In this document: positions 1 through 12,320 of the stretch, piece by piece
Position numbering within the stretch: position 1 is the first letter of the stretch
Layout: each line of letters begins with the position of its first letter
Assembly (NCBI RefSeq): GCF_000003605.2
Contig: NW_003121063.1
Span: 1-61,545 of the forward strand
Origin: Saccoglossus kowalevskii
Lineage: Eukaryota; Hemichordata; Enteropneusta; Harrimaniidae
Reading direction: 5' to 3'
Length of the DNA stretch: 61,545 bases
Notes under the pieces: model-generated
The model's database searches: none
Told to the model about the DNA's origin: nothing
What the model saw: the letters and a program-made list of their open reading frames with translations, nothing else
Made by a program: the position numbers and the translations under genes

Positions 1-430
1 TCATAGAATATTTGTGTTGGAGCCCTGGTAGAATATTTGTATTGGACCCATGGTAGAATATTTGTGTTGGAGCCCTGGTAGAATATTTGTGTTGGACTCC
101 TGGTAGAATATTTGTGTTGGACTCCTGGTAGAATATTTTTGTTGGAGCCCTGGTAGAACATTTGTGTTGGACTCCTGGTAGAATATTTGTATTGGACCCA
201 TTGTAGAATATTTGTGTTGGACTCCTGGTAGAATATTTGTGTTGGACTCCTGGTAGAATATCTGTGTTGGAGCCCTGGTAGAATATTTGTATTGGACTCC
301 TGGTAGAATATTTGTATTGGACCCATGGTAGAGTATTTGTGTTGGAGCCCTGGTAGAATATTTGTGTTGGACTCCTGGTAGAATATTTGTGTTGGACTCC
401 TAGTAGAATATGTGTATTGGACCCATGGTA
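1..430 (+). repeat. C-domain at the left edge
   Basis: Mixed ACTCCTGG, GAGCCCTGG and ACCCATGG monomers with no GAACATTT variant until 158. It ends in ACTCCTAGTA and GAATATGTGTATTGG, the two monomers that usually lead into a short cassette. The array continues beyond base 1. Confidence 0.9.
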
Positions 431-579
431 GAATATTTGTGTTTGAGCCCTGGTAGAATATTTGTGCTGGACCCCTGGTAGAATATTTGTATTGAACCCC
501 TTGTAGAATATTTGTGTTGGACCCATGGTAGATATTTGTGTTGGACCCCTGGTAGAATATTTGTGTAGGCGTCCTGGTA
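431..579 (+). repeat. Short cassette, complete (149 bp)
   Basis: Six monomers in fixed order: GTTTGAG, GTGCTGG, GTATTGAACCCCTTGTA, CCCA, the 24-bp monomer, and F. This is the reference copy; 5 x 25 + 24 = 149 bp. Confidence 0.92.
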
Positions 580-3103
580 GAATATTTGTATTGGACCCAT
601 GGTAGAATATTTGTGTTGGAGCCCTGTTAGAACATTTGTGTTGGACCCATGGTAGAATATTTGTGTTGGACCCATGGTAGAATATTTGTGTTGGACCCAT
701 GGTAGAATATTTGTGTTGGACCATGGTAGAATATTTGTGTTGGAGCCCTGGTAGAACATTTGTATTGACCCATGGTAGAAATATTTGTGTTGGAGCCGTG
801 GTAGAATATTTGTATTGGATCAATGGTAGAATATTTGAGTTGGACCCATGGTAGAATATTTGTGTTGGACCCTTGGTAGAATATTTGTATTGGACCCATG
901 TTAAAATATTTGTGTTGGAACCCTGGTAGAATATATGTATTGGTGCTCTGATAGAATTTTTGTATTTGACCCATAGTAGAATATTTGTATTGGACCCATG
1001 GTAGAACATTTGTGGTGGAGCCCTGGTAGAATATTTGTATTGGACCCATGGTAAAATATTTGTGTTGGAGCCCTGGTAGAATATTTGTTTTGTACCCTTG
1101 GTAGAACATTTGTGGTGGAGCCCTGGTAGAATATTTGTATTGGACCATAGTAGAATATTTGAGTTGGAGCCCTGGTAGAACATTTGTGTTGGACCCATGG
1201 TAGAATATTTGTGTTGGACCCATGGTAGAATATTTGTATTGGACCCATGGTAGAACATTTGTGGTGGAGCCCTGGTAGAATATTTGTATTGGACCCATGG
1301 TAGAATATTTGTGTTGGAGCCCTGGTAGAACATTTGTGTTGGACCCATGGTAGAATATTTGTGTTGGACCCATGGTAGAATATTTGTGTTGGAGCCCTGG
1401 TAGAACATTTGTGTTGGACCCATGGTAGAATATTTGTGTTGGAACCCTGGTAGAATATATGTATTGGAGCTCTGATAGAATTTTTGTATTTGACCCATAG
1501 TAGAATATTTGTATTGGACCCATGGTAGAATATTTGTGTTGGACCCATGGTAGAATAGTTGTGTTGGAGCCCTGGTAGAACATTTGTGTTGGACCCATGG
1601 TAGAATATTTGTGTTGGACCCATGGTAGAATATTTGTGTTGGACCCATGGTAGAATATTTGTGTTGAACCGCTGGTAGAATATTTGTGTTGAAGCCCTGG
1701 TAGAACATTTGTGGTGGAGCCCTGGTAGAATATTTGTATTGGACCCATGGTAGAATATTTGTGTTGGAGCCCTGGTAGAACATTTGTGTTGGACCCATGG
1801 TAGAATATTTGTGTTGGACCTATGGTAGAATATTTGTGTTGGACCCATGGTAGAATATTTGTGTTGGACCCATGGTAGAATATTTGTGTTGAAGCCCTGG
1901 TAGAACATTTGTGGTGGAGCCCTGGTAGAATATTTGTATTGGACCCATGGTAGAATATTTGTGTTGGAGCCCTGGTAGAATATTTGTGTTGGAGCCCTGG
2001 TAGAATATTTGTATTGGACTCCTGGTAGAATATTTGTATTGAACCCATGGTAGAGTATTTGTGTTGGACCCATGGTAGAATATTTGTGTTGGACCCCTGG
2101 TAGAATATTTGTGTTGGACTCATGGTAGAATATTTGTGTTGGAGCCGTGGTAGAACATTTGTGGTGGAGCCCTGGTAGAATATTTGTATTGGACCCATGG
2201 TAAAATATTTGTGTTGGAGCCCTGGTAGAATATTTGTTTTGGACCCATGGTAGAACATTTGTGGTGGAGCCCTGGTAGAATATTTGTATTGGACCCATGG
2301 TAGAATATTTGTGTTGGAGCCCTGGTAGAACATTTGTGTTGGACCCATGGTAGAATATTTGTGTTGGACCCATGGTAGAATATTTGTGTTGGAGCCCTGA
2401 TAGAACATTTGTGTTGGACCCATGATAGAATATTTGCGTTGGACCCATGGTACAATATTTGTATTGCACCCATGGTAGAACATTTGTGGTGGAGCCCTGG
2501 TAGAATATTTGTATTGGACCCATGGTAGAATATTTGTGTTGGAGCCCTGGTAGAACATTTGTGTTGGACCCATGGTAGAATATTTGTGTTGGACCCATGG
2601 TAGAATATTTGTGTTGGAGCCCTGGTAGAACATTTGTGTTGGACCCATGGTAGAATATTTGTGTTGGAACCCTGGTAGAATATATGTATTGGAGCTCTGA
2701 TAGAATTTTTGTATTTGAGCAATAGTAGAATATTTGTATTGGACCCATGTTTAGAATATTTGTGTTGGACCCATGGTAGAATAGTTGTGTTGGAGCCCCT
2801 GGTAGAACATTTGTGTTGGAGCCCTGGTAGAATATTTGTTTTCGATCCCTGGTAGAATATTTGTGGAGGAGCCCTGGTACAATATTTCTGTTGGAGCCCT
2901 GGTAGAATATTTGTGTTGGACCCATGGTAGAATATTTGTATTGGACTCATGGTAGAATATTTGTGGTTGAGCCCTGGTAGAATATTTGTGTTTGAGCCCT
3001 GGTAGAATATTTGTATTGAACCCCTTGTAGAATATTTGTGTTGGACCCATGGTAGATATTTGTGTTGGACCCCTGGTAGAATATTTGTGTAGGCGTCCTG
3101 ATA
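580..3103 (+). repeat. D-domain, 2.5 kb, with three GH pairs
   Basis: Dominated by GAACATTT, GAGCCCTGG and ACCCATGG monomers. GH pairs lie near 926, 1460 and 2690; the 926 copy reads GGTGCTCTG instead of GGAGCTCTG and is shared with 44.1 kb. At about 2838-2960 a rare run (TTTTCGATCCC, GTGGAGGAGCCC, TACAATATTTCTG) occurs that recurs at 33.9 and 45.0 kb. It ends with an F monomer (3079-3103) closing in GATA. Confidence 0.88.
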
Positions 3104-4753
3104 GAGTATTTGTGTTGGACTCCTTGTAGAATATTTGTGTTGGAGCCCTGGTAGAATATTTGTATTGGACCCATGGTAGAATATTTGTGTTGGAGCCCTG
3201 GTAGAACATTTGTGTTGGACCCATGGTAAAATATTTGTGTTGGACCCATGGTAGAATATTTGTGTTGGACCCTTGGTAGAATATTTGTAATGGACCCGTG
3301 GTAGAATATTTGAGTTGGACCCATGGTTGAATATTTGTGTTGGACCCTTGGTAGAATATTTGTATTGGACCCATGGTAAAATATTTGTGTTGGAGCCCTG
3401 GTAGAACATTTTTGTTGGACCCATGGTAGAATATTTGTGTTCGACCCCTGGTAGAATATTTGTGTTGGACTCATGGTAGAATATTTGTGTTGGAGCCGTG
3501 GTAGAACATTTGTGGTGGAGCCCTGGTAGAATATTTGTATTGGACGCATGGTAAAATATTTGTGTTGGAGCCCTGGTAGAATATTTGTTTTGGACCCATG
3601 GTAGAACATTTGTGGTGGAGCCCTGGTAGAATATTTGTATTGGACCCATGGTAGAATATTTGTGTTGGAGCCCTGGTAGAACATTTGTGTTGGACCCATG
3701 GTAGAATATTTGTGTTGGACCCATGGTAGAATATTTGTGTTGGAGCCCTGGTAGAACATTTGTGTTGGACCCATGATAGAATATTTGCGTTGAACCCATG
3801 GTAGAATATTTGTATTGGACCCATGGTAGAACATTTGTGGTGGAGCCCTGGTAGAATATTGGTATTGGACCCATGGTAGAATATTTGTGTTGGAGCCCTG
3901 GTAGAACATTTGTGTTGGACCCATGGTAGAATATTTGTGATGGACCCATGGTAGAATATTTGTGTTGGAGCCCTGGTAGAACATTTGTGTTGGACCCATG
4001 GTAGAATATTTGTGTTGGAACCCTGGTAGAATACATGTATTGGAGCTCTGATAGAATTTTTGTATTTGACCCATAGTAGAATATTTGTATTGGACCCATG
4101 GTAGAATATTTGTGTTGGACCCATGGTAGAATAGTTGTGTTGGAGCCCTGGTAGAACATTTGTATTGGACCCATGGTAGAATATTTGTGTTGGACCCATG
4201 GTAGAATATTTGTGTTGGACCCATGGTAGAATATTTGTGTTGAACCCCTGGTAGAATATTTGTGTTGAAGCCCTGGTAGAACATTTGTGGTGGAGCCCTG
4301 GTAGAATATTTGTATTGGACCCATGGTAGAATATTTGTGTTGGAGCCCTGGTAGAACATTTGTGTTGGACCCATGGTAGAATATTTGTGTTGGACCTATG
4401 GTAGAATATTTGTGTTGGACCCATGGTAGAATATTTGTGTTGGACCCATGGTAGAATATTTGTGTTGAAGCCCTGGTAGAACATTTGTGGTGGAGCCCTG
4501 GTAGAATATTTGTATTGGACCCATGGTAGAATATTTGTGTTGGAGCCCTGGTAGAATATTTGTGTTGGACTCCTTGTAGAATATTTGTGTTGGAGCCCTG
4601 GTAGAATATTTGTATTGGACTCCTGGTAGAATATTTGTATTGAAACCATGGTAGAGTATTTGTGTTGGAGCCCTGGTAGAATATTTGTGTTGGACTCCTG
4701 GTAGAATATTTGTGTTGGACTCCTAGTAGAATATGTGTATTGGACCCATGGTA
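3104..4753 (+). repeat. D-domain passing into a C-domain
   Basis: D-type to about 4550, including a TTCGACCCC monomer near 3440, an ACGCATGG monomer near 3541 and a TTGCGTTG monomer near 3786, all variants repeated in other D-domains. A GH pair lies near 4040. From 4560 ACTCC monomers take over, with GAAACCATGG near 4642, ending in ACTCCTAGTA and GAATATGTG. Confidence 0.87.
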
Positions 4754-5276
4754 GAATATTTGTGTTTGAGCCCTGGTAGAATATTTGTGCTGGACCTCTG
4801 GTAGAATATTTGTATTGAACCCCTTGTAGAATATTTGTGTTGGACCCATGGTAGATATTTGTGTTGGACCCCTGGTAGAATATTTGTGTTCGACCCATGG
4901 TAAAATATTTGTGTTAGAGCCCTGGTAGAATATTTGTGTTGGAGCCCTGGTAGCATATTTGTATTGGAGCCCTGGTATAATATCTGTGATGGAGCCCTGG
5001 TAGAATATATGTGTTGAACCTCTGGTAGAATATTTGTACTGGACCCATGGTAGAATATTTGTGTTGAACCCATGGTAGAATATTTGTATTGGAGCCCTGG
5101 TAGAATATTTGTGTTCGACCCATGGTAAAATATTTGTGTTAGAGCCCTGGTAGAATATTTGTGTTTGAGCCCTGGTAGAATATTTGTATTGAACCCCTTG
5201 TAGAATATTTGTGTTGGACCCATGGTAGATATTTGTGTTGGACCCCTGGTAGAATATTTGTGTAGGCGTCCTGGTA
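4754..5276 (+). repeat. Rearranged cassettes with a 225-bp internal duplication
   Basis: A short cassette starts at 4754 but its 24-bp monomer (4854-4877) is followed by the TTCGACC monomer of the long cassette rather than by F. The TTCGACC/TTAGAGCCC pair then occurs twice, at 4878 and 5103, exactly 225 bp (nine monomers) apart, enclosing a GCATATTT/TAATATCTG segment. The second pair runs through the normal tail to F at 5252-5276. This looks like one-register unequal exchange. Confidence 0.85.
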
Positions 5277-6153
5277 GAATATTTGTGTTGGACTCCTTGT
5301 AGAATATTTGTGTTGGAGCCCTTGTAAAATATTTGTATTGGACCCATGGTAGAATATTTGTGTTGGAGCACTGGTAGAATATTTGTGTTGGACTCCTGGT
5401 AGAATATTTGTGTTGGACTCCTGGTAGAATATTTGTGTTGGAGCCCTGGTAGAATATTTGTGTTGGACTCCTGGTAGAATATTTGTATTGGACCCATTGT
5501 AGAATATTTGTGTTGGACTCCTGGTAGAATATTTGTATTGGACTCCTTGGAGTATATTTGTATTGGACCCATGGTAGAATATTTGTGTTGGAGCCCCTGG
5601 TAGAATATTTGTTTTGGTCCCCTAGTAGAATATTTGTATTGGACTCCTGGTAGAATATTTGTGTTTTGAGCCCTGGTAGAATATTTGTGTTGGACTCCTG
5701 GTAGAGTATTTGTGTTGGACTCCTGGTAGAATATTTGTGTTGGAGCCCTGGTAGAATATTTGTGTTGGACCCATGGTAGAATATTTGTGTTGGAGCCCTG
5801 GTAGAATATTTGTGTTGGACCCATGGTAGAATATTTGTGTTGGACCCATGGTAGAATATTTGTGTTGGAGCCCTTGTAGAATATTTGTGTTGGACCCATG
5901 GTAGAATATTTGTGTTGAACCCATGGTAGAATATTTGTATTGGACCCATGGTAGAACATTTGTGGTGGAGCCCTGGTAGAATATTTGTATTGGACCCATG
6001 GTAGAATATTTGTGTTGGAGCCCTGGTAGAACATTTGTGTTGGACCCATGGTAGACTATTTGTGTTGGACCCATGGTAGAATATTTGTGTTGGAGCCCTG
6101 GTAGAACATTTGTGTTGGACCCATGGTAGAATATTTGTGTTGGAACCCTGGTA
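5277..6153 (+). repeat. C-domain, then a short D-domain
   Basis: ACTCC monomers to about 5750, including CTTGGAGTATATTT near 5547 and the 26-bp monomer near 5586, followed by TTTTGGTCCCC (ACCCCC altered to TCCCC; the same change recurs at 59.59 kb). From 5750 to 6153 the CCCA and GAACATTT types return. Confidence 0.86.
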
Positions 6154-6627
6154 GAATATATGTATTGGAGCTCTGATAGAATTTTTGTATTTGACCCATA
6201 GTAGAATATTTGTATTGGACCCATGGTAGAATATTTGTGTTGGACCCATGGTAGAATAGTTGTGTTGAACCCCTGGTAGAATATTTGTGTTGGAGCCCTG
6301 GTAGCATATTTGTATTGGAGCCCTGGTAGAATATCTGTGATGGAGCCCTGGTAGAATATTTGTGTTGAACCTCTGGTAGAATATTTGTACTGGACCCATG
6401 GTAGAATATTTGTGTTGGACCCAAGGTAGAATATTTGTATTGGAGCCCTGGTAGAATATTTGTGTTCGACCTATGGTAAAATATTTGTGTTAGAGCCCTG
6501 GTAGAATATTTGTGTTTGAGCCCTGGTAGAATATTTGTATTGAACCCCTTGTAGAATATTTGTGTTGGACCCATGGTAGATATTTGTGTTGGACCTCTGG
6601 TAGAATATTTGTGTAGGCGTCCTGGTA
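6154..6627 (+). repeat. Long cassette copy 1 (474 bp, 19 monomers)
   Basis: Order: G, H, E, CCCA, GAATAGTTG...GAACCCC, GAGCCC, GCATATTT, GAATATCTGTGATGG, GAACCTC, GTACTGG, CCCA-type, GTATTGGAGCCC, TTCGACC, AAATATTT...TTAGAGCCC, GTTTGAG, GTATTGAACCCC, CCCA, 24-bp monomer, F. Here the eleventh monomer reads CCAAGG and the TTCGACC monomer ends CTATGG. Both changes are shared with 13,671 and 21,379, so these are sister copies. Confidence 0.93.
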
Positions 6628-7153
6628 GAATATTTGTGTTGGACTCCTTGTAGAATATTTGTGTTGGAGCCCTGGTAGAATATTTGTATTGGACCCATGG
6701 TAGAATATTTGTGTTGGAGCCCTGGTAGAACATTTGTGTTGGACCCATGGTAGAATATTTGTGTTGGACCCATGGTAGAATATTTGTGTTGGACCCATGG
6801 TAGAATATTTGTGTTGGACCCATGGTAGAATATTTGTGTTGGACCCATGGTAGAATATTTGTGTTGAAGCCCTGGTAGAACATTTGTGGTGGAGCCCTGG
6901 TAGAATATTTGTATTGGACCCATGGTAGAATAATTGTGTTGGACTCCTGGTAGAATATTTGTATTGGACTTTTGGTAGAATATTTGTGTTGGACTCCTGG
7001 TAGAATATTTGTATTGGAACCATTATAGAATATTTGTGTTGGACTCCTGGTAGAATATTTGTATTGGACTCCTGGTAGAATATTTGTATTGGACTCCGGG
7101 TAGAATATTTGTATTGGACCCATGGTAGAATATTTGTGTTGGAGCCCCTGGTA
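6628..7153 (+). repeat. Short D-domain, then C-domain
   Basis: ACTCCTTGTA follows F, then CCCA-rich monomers and a GAACATTTGTGGTGG monomer, then from 6928 a GAATAATTG monomer and an ACTCC run with ACTTTTGG, AACCATTATA and ACTCCGGG variants. The same run recurs at 14.46-14.69, 22.05-22.25 and 22.89-23.10 kb. Confidence 0.87.
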
Positions 7154-7302
7154 GAATATTTGTGTTTGAGCCCTGGTAGAATATTTGTGCTGGACCCCTG
7201 GTAGAATATTTGTATTGAACCCCTTGTAGAATATTTGTGTTGGACCCATGGTAGATATTTGTGTTGGACCCCTGGTAAAATATTTGTGTAGGCGTCCTGG
7301 TA
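7154..7302 (+). repeat. Short cassette, complete (149 bp)
   Basis: Standard order. F belongs to the AAATATTT sub-lineage. Preceded by the 26-bp monomer instead of GAATATGTG. Confidence 0.9.
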
Positions 7303-8098
7303 GAATATTTGTGTTGGAGCCCTGGTAGAATATTTGTATTGGACTCCTGGTAGAATATTTGTATTGGACCCATGTTAGAATATTTGTGTTTGAGCCCTGG
7401 TAGAATATTTGTGTTGGACTCCTGGTAGAATATTTGTGTTGGACTCCTGGTAGAATATTTGTGTTGGAGCCCTGGTAGAATATTTGTGTTGGACTCCTGG
7501 TAGAATATTTGTATTGGACCCATTGTAGAATATTTGTGTTGGACTCCTGGTAGAATATTTGTATTGGACCCATGGTAGAATATTTGTGTTGGAGCCCCTG
7601 GTAGAATATTTGTTTTGGACCCCTAGTAGAATATTTGTATTGGACTCCTGGTAGAATATTTGTGTTGGACTCTTGGTAGAATATTTGTGTTGGAGCCCTG
7701 GTAGACTATTTGTATTGGACTCCTGGTAGAATATTTGTATTGGACCCATGGTAGAGTATTTGTGTTGGAGCCCTGGTAGAATATTTGTATTGGAGCCCTG
7801 GTAGAATATCTGTGATGGAGCCCTGTAGATATTTGTGTTGAACCCATGGTAGATATTTGTACTGGACCCATGGTAGAATATTTGTGTTGGACCCATGGTA
7901 GAATATTTGTGTTGGACCCACGGTAGAATATTTGTGTTGAAGCCTGGTAAAACATTTGTGGTGGAGCCTGGTAGAATATTTGTATTGGACCCATGGTAGA
8001 ATATTTGTGTTGGAGCCCTGGTAGAATATTTGTGTTGGACTCCTGGTAGAATATTTGTCTTGGACTCCTAGTAGAATATGTGTATTGGACCCATGGTA
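7303..8098 (+). repeat. C-domain containing a degraded stretch
   Basis: ACTCC-rich with the 26-bp monomer near 7591 followed by TTTTGGACCCCTAGTA. Around 7800-7990 several monomers lose single bases (CTGTAG for CTGGTAG, GATATTT for GAATATTT, GCCTGG for GCCCTGG). The domain ends with the ACTCCTAGTA plus GAATATGTG lead-in. Confidence 0.85.
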
Positions 8099-8247
8099 GA
8101 ATATTTGTGTTTGAGCCCTGGTAGAATATTTGTGCTGGACCTCTGGTAGAATATTTGTATTGAACCCCTTGTAGAATATTTGTGTTGGACCCATGGTAGA
8201 TATTTGTGTTGGACCCCTGGTAGAATATTTGTGTAGGCGTCCTGGTA
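8099..8247 (+). repeat. Short cassette, complete (149 bp)
   Basis: Standard six-monomer order; the GTGCTGG monomer ends CCTCTGG, as in the 4754, 17,870 and 29,608 copies. Confidence 0.9.
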
Positions 8248-11200
8248 GAATATTTGTATTGGACCCATGGTAGAATATTTGTGTTGGAGCCCTGGTAGAA
8301 CATTTGTGTTGGACCCATGGTAGAATATTTGTGTTGGACCCATGGTAGAATATTTGTGTTGGACCCATGGTAGAATATTTGTGTTGGAGCCCTGGTAGAA
8401 TATTTGTGGTGGAGCCCTGGTAGAATATTTGTATTGGACCCATGGTAGAATATTTGTGTTGGAGCCCTGGTAGAACATTTGTGTTGGACCCATGGTAAAA
8501 TATTTGTGTTGGACCCATGGTAGAATATTTGTGTTGGACCCTTGGTAGAATATTTGTAATGGACCCGTGGTAGAATATTTGAGTTGGACCCATGGTAGAA
8601 TATTTGTGTTGGACCCTTGGTAGAATATTTGTATTGGACCCATGGTAAAATATTTGTGTTGGAGCCCTGGTAGAACATTTGTGTTGGACCCATGGTAGAA
8701 TATTTGTGTTCGACCCCTGGTAGAATATTTGTGTTGGACTCATGGTAGAATATTTGTGTTGGAGCCGTGGTAGAACATTTGTGGTGGAGCCCTGGTAGAA
8801 TATTTGTATTGGACGCATGGTAAAATATTTGTGTTGGAGCCCTGGTAGAATATTTGTTTTGGACCCATGGTAGAACATTTGTGGTGGAGCCCTGGTAGAA
8901 TATTTGTATTGGACCCATGGTAGAATATTTGTGTTGGAGCCCTGGTAGAACATTTGTGTTGGACCCATGGTAGAATATTTGTGTTGGACCCATGGTAGAA
9001 TATTTGTGTTGGAGCCCTGGTAGAACATTTGTGTTGGACCCATGATAGAATATTTGCGTTGGACCCATGGTAGAATATTTGTATTGGACCCATGGTAGAA
9101 CATTTGTGTTTGAGCCCTGGTAGAATATTTGAATTGGACCCATGGTAGAATATTTGTGTTGGAGCCCTGGTAGAACATTTGTGTTGGACCCATGGTAGAA
9201 TATTTGTGTTGGACCCATGGTAGAATATTTGTGTTGGAGCCCTGGTAGAACATTTGTGTTGGACCCATGGTAGAATATTTGTGTTGGAACCCTGGTAGAA
9301 TATATGTATTGGAGCTCTGATAGAATTTTTGTATTTGACCCATAGTAGAATATTTGTATTGGACCCATGGTAGAATATTTGTGTTGGACCCATGGTAGAA
9401 TATTTGTTTTGGAGCCCTGGTAGAACATTTGTGTTGGACCCATGGTAGAATATTTGTGTTGGACCCTTGGTAGAATATTTGTATTGGACCCATGGTAGAA
9501 TATTTGAGTTGGACCCATGGTAGAATATTTGTGTTGGACCCTTGGTAGAATATTTGTATTGGACCCATGGTGAAATATTTGTGTTGGAGCCCTGGTAGAA
9601 CATTTGTGTTGGACCCATGGTAGAATATTTGTGTTGGACCGCTGGCAGAATATTTGTGTTGGACCCATGGTAGAATATTTGTGTTGGAGCCGTGGTAGAA
9701 CATTTGTGGTGGAGCCCTGGTAGAATATTTGTATTGGAACCATGGTAAAATATTTGTGTTGGAGCCCTGGTAGAATATTTGTTTTGGACCCATGGTAGAA
9801 CATTTGTGGTGGAGCCCTGGTAGAATATTTGTATTGGACCCATGGTAGAATATTTGTGTTGGAGCCCTGGTAGAACATTTGTGTTGGACCCATGGTAGAA
9901 TATTTGTGTTGGACCCATGGTAGAATATTTGTGTTGGAGCCCTGGTAGAACATTTGTGTTGGACCCATGGTAGAATATTTGTGTTGGACCCATGGTAGAA
10001 TATTTGTATTGGACCCATGGTAGAACATTTGTGGTGGAGCCCTGGTAGAATATTTGTATTGGACCCATGGTAGAATATTTGTGTTGGAGCCCTGGTAGAA
10101 CATTTGTGTTGGACCCATGGTAGAATATTTGTGTTGGAACCCTGTTAGAATATATGTATTGGAGCTCTGATAGAATTTTTGTATTTGACCCATAGTAGAA
10201 TATTTGTATTGGACCCATGGTAGAATATTTGTGTTGGAGCCGTGGTAAAACATTTGTGGTGGAGCCCTGGTAGAATATTTGTATTGGACCCATGGTAGAA
10301 TATTTGTGTTGGAGCCCTGGTAGAACATTTGTGTTGGACCCATGGTAAAATATTTGTGTTGGACCCATGGTAGAATATTTGTGTTGGAGTCCTGGTAGAA
10401 CATTTGTGTTGGACCCATGGTAGAATATTTGTGTTGGACCCTTGGTAGAATATTTGTAATGGACCCGTGGTAGAATATTTGAGTTGGACCCATGGTAGAA
10501 TATTTGTGTTGGACCCTTGGTAGAATATTTGTATTGGACCCATGGTAAAATATTTGTGTTGGAGCCCTGGTAGAACATTTGTGTTGGACCCATGGTAGAA
10601 TATTTGTGTTGGACCCCTGGTAGAATATTTGTGTTGGACTCATGGTAGAATATTTGTGTTGGAGCCGTGGTAGAACATTTGTGGTGGAGCCCTGGTAGAA
10701 TATTTGTATTGGACCCATGGTAAAATATTTGTGTTGGAGCCCTGGTAGAATATTTGTTTTGGACCCATGGTAGAACATTTGTGGTGGAGCCCTGGTAGAA
10801 TATTTGTATTGGACCCATGGTAGAATATTTGTGTTGGAGCCCTGGTAAAACATTTGTGTTGGACCCATGGTAGAATATTTGTGTTGGACCCATGGTAGAA
10901 TATTTGTGTTGGAGCCCTGGTAGAACATTTGTGTTGGACCCATGGTAGAATATTTGTGTTGTACCCATGGTAAAATATTTGTGTTGGAGCCCTGGTAGAA
11001 CATTTGTGTTGAACCCATGGTAGAATATTTGTGTTGGACCCATGGTAGAATATTTGTATTGCACCCATGGTAGAACATTTGTGGTGGAGCCCTGGTAGAA
11101 TATTTGTATTGGACCCATGGTAGAATATTTGTGTTGGAGCCCTGGTAGAACATTTGCGTTGGACCCATGGTAGAATATTTGTGTTGGACCCATGGTAGAA

Positions 11201-11272
11201 TATTTGTGTTGGAGCCCTGGTAGAACATTTGTGTTGGACCCATGGTAGAATATTTGTGTTGGAACCCTGGTA
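8248..11272 (+). repeat. Longest simple D-domain, 3.0 kb
   Basis: GAACATTT, GAGCCC and CCCA monomers throughout, with GH pairs near 9300 and 10,150 that lead back into D-type monomers. The GACCGCTGGCAGAA monomer near 9648 marks a sub-block also found near 16.21, 44.65 and 47.87 kb. No unique sequence was seen. Confidence 0.88.
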
Positions 11273-11746
11273 GAATATATGTATTGGAGCTCTGATAGAA
11301 TTTTTGTATTTGACCCATAGTAGAATATTTGTATTGGACCCATGGTAGAATATTTGTGTTGGACCCATGGTAGAATAGTTGTGTTGAACCCCTGGTAGAA
11401 TATTTGTGTTGGAGCCCTGGTAGCATATTTGTATTGGAGCCCTGGTATAATATCTGTGATGAAGCCCTGGTAGAATATTTGTGTTGAACCTCTGGTAGAA
11501 TATTTGTACTGGACCCATGGTAGAATATTTGTGTTGGACCCATGGTAGAATATTTGTATTGGAGCCCTGGTAGAATATTTGTGTTCGACCCATGGTAAAA
11601 TATTTGTGTTAGAGCCCTGGTAGAATATTTGTGTTTGAGCCCTGGTAGAATATTTGTATTGAACCCCTTGTAGAATATTTGTGTTGGACCCATGGTAGAT
11701 ATTTGTGTTGGACCCCTGGTAGAATATTTGTGTAGGCGTCCTGGTA
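11273..11746 (+). repeat. Long cassette copy 2 (474 bp)
   Basis: Complete 19-monomer order. The GATGG monomer begins TAATATCTG and reads GATGAAGCCC; the CCCA monomer and TTCGACCCA monomer are standard, unlike copy 1. Confidence 0.92.
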
Positions 11747-12320
11747 GAATATTTGTGTTGGACTCCTTGTAGAATATTTGTGTTGGAGCCCTGGTAGAAT
11801 ATTTGTATTGCACCCATGGTAGAATATTTGTGTTGGAGCCCTGGTAGAATATTTTTGTTGGACTCCTGGTAGAATATTTGTGTTGGACTCCTGGTAGAAT
11901 ATTTGTGTTGGAGCCCTGGTAGAATATTTGTGTTGGACTCTTGGTAGAATATTTGTATTGGACCTATGGTAGAATATTTGTGTTGGAGCCCCTGGTAGAA
12001 TATTTGTTTTGGACCCCTAGTAGAATATTTGTATTGGACTCCTGGTAGAATATTTGTGTTAGACTCCTGGTAGAATATTTGTGTTGGAGCCCTGGTAGAA
12101 TATTTGTATTGGACTCCTGGTAGAATATTTGTATTGGACCCATGGTAGAGTATTTGTGTTGGAGCCCTGGTAGAATATTTGTGTTGGACTCCTGGTAGAA
12201 TATTTGTGTTGGACTCCTAGTAGAATATTTGTATTGAACCCCTTGTAGAATATTTGTGTTGGACCCATGGTAGATATTGTGTTGGACCCCTGGTAGAATA
12301 TTTGTGTAGGCGTCCTGGTA
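11747..12320 (+). repeat. C-domain ending in a tail without GTTTGAG/GTGCTGG
   Basis: ACTCC run with the 26-bp monomer near 11,983 and ACCTATGG near 11,963. At 12,222 the ACTCCTAGTA monomer leads straight into GTATTGAACCCCTTGTA, CCCA, a 23-bp GATATTGTG monomer and F (12,296-12,320). The same shortened form recurs before 42,461 and 43,784. Confidence 0.87.

Noticed and set aside
2838-2960. Unusual TTTTCGATCCC/GTGGAGGAGCCC run as a possible insertion
   Set aside because: The 25-bp period is kept and the run recurs at 33.9 and 45.0 kb with array sequence on both sides, so it is a set of variant monomers.
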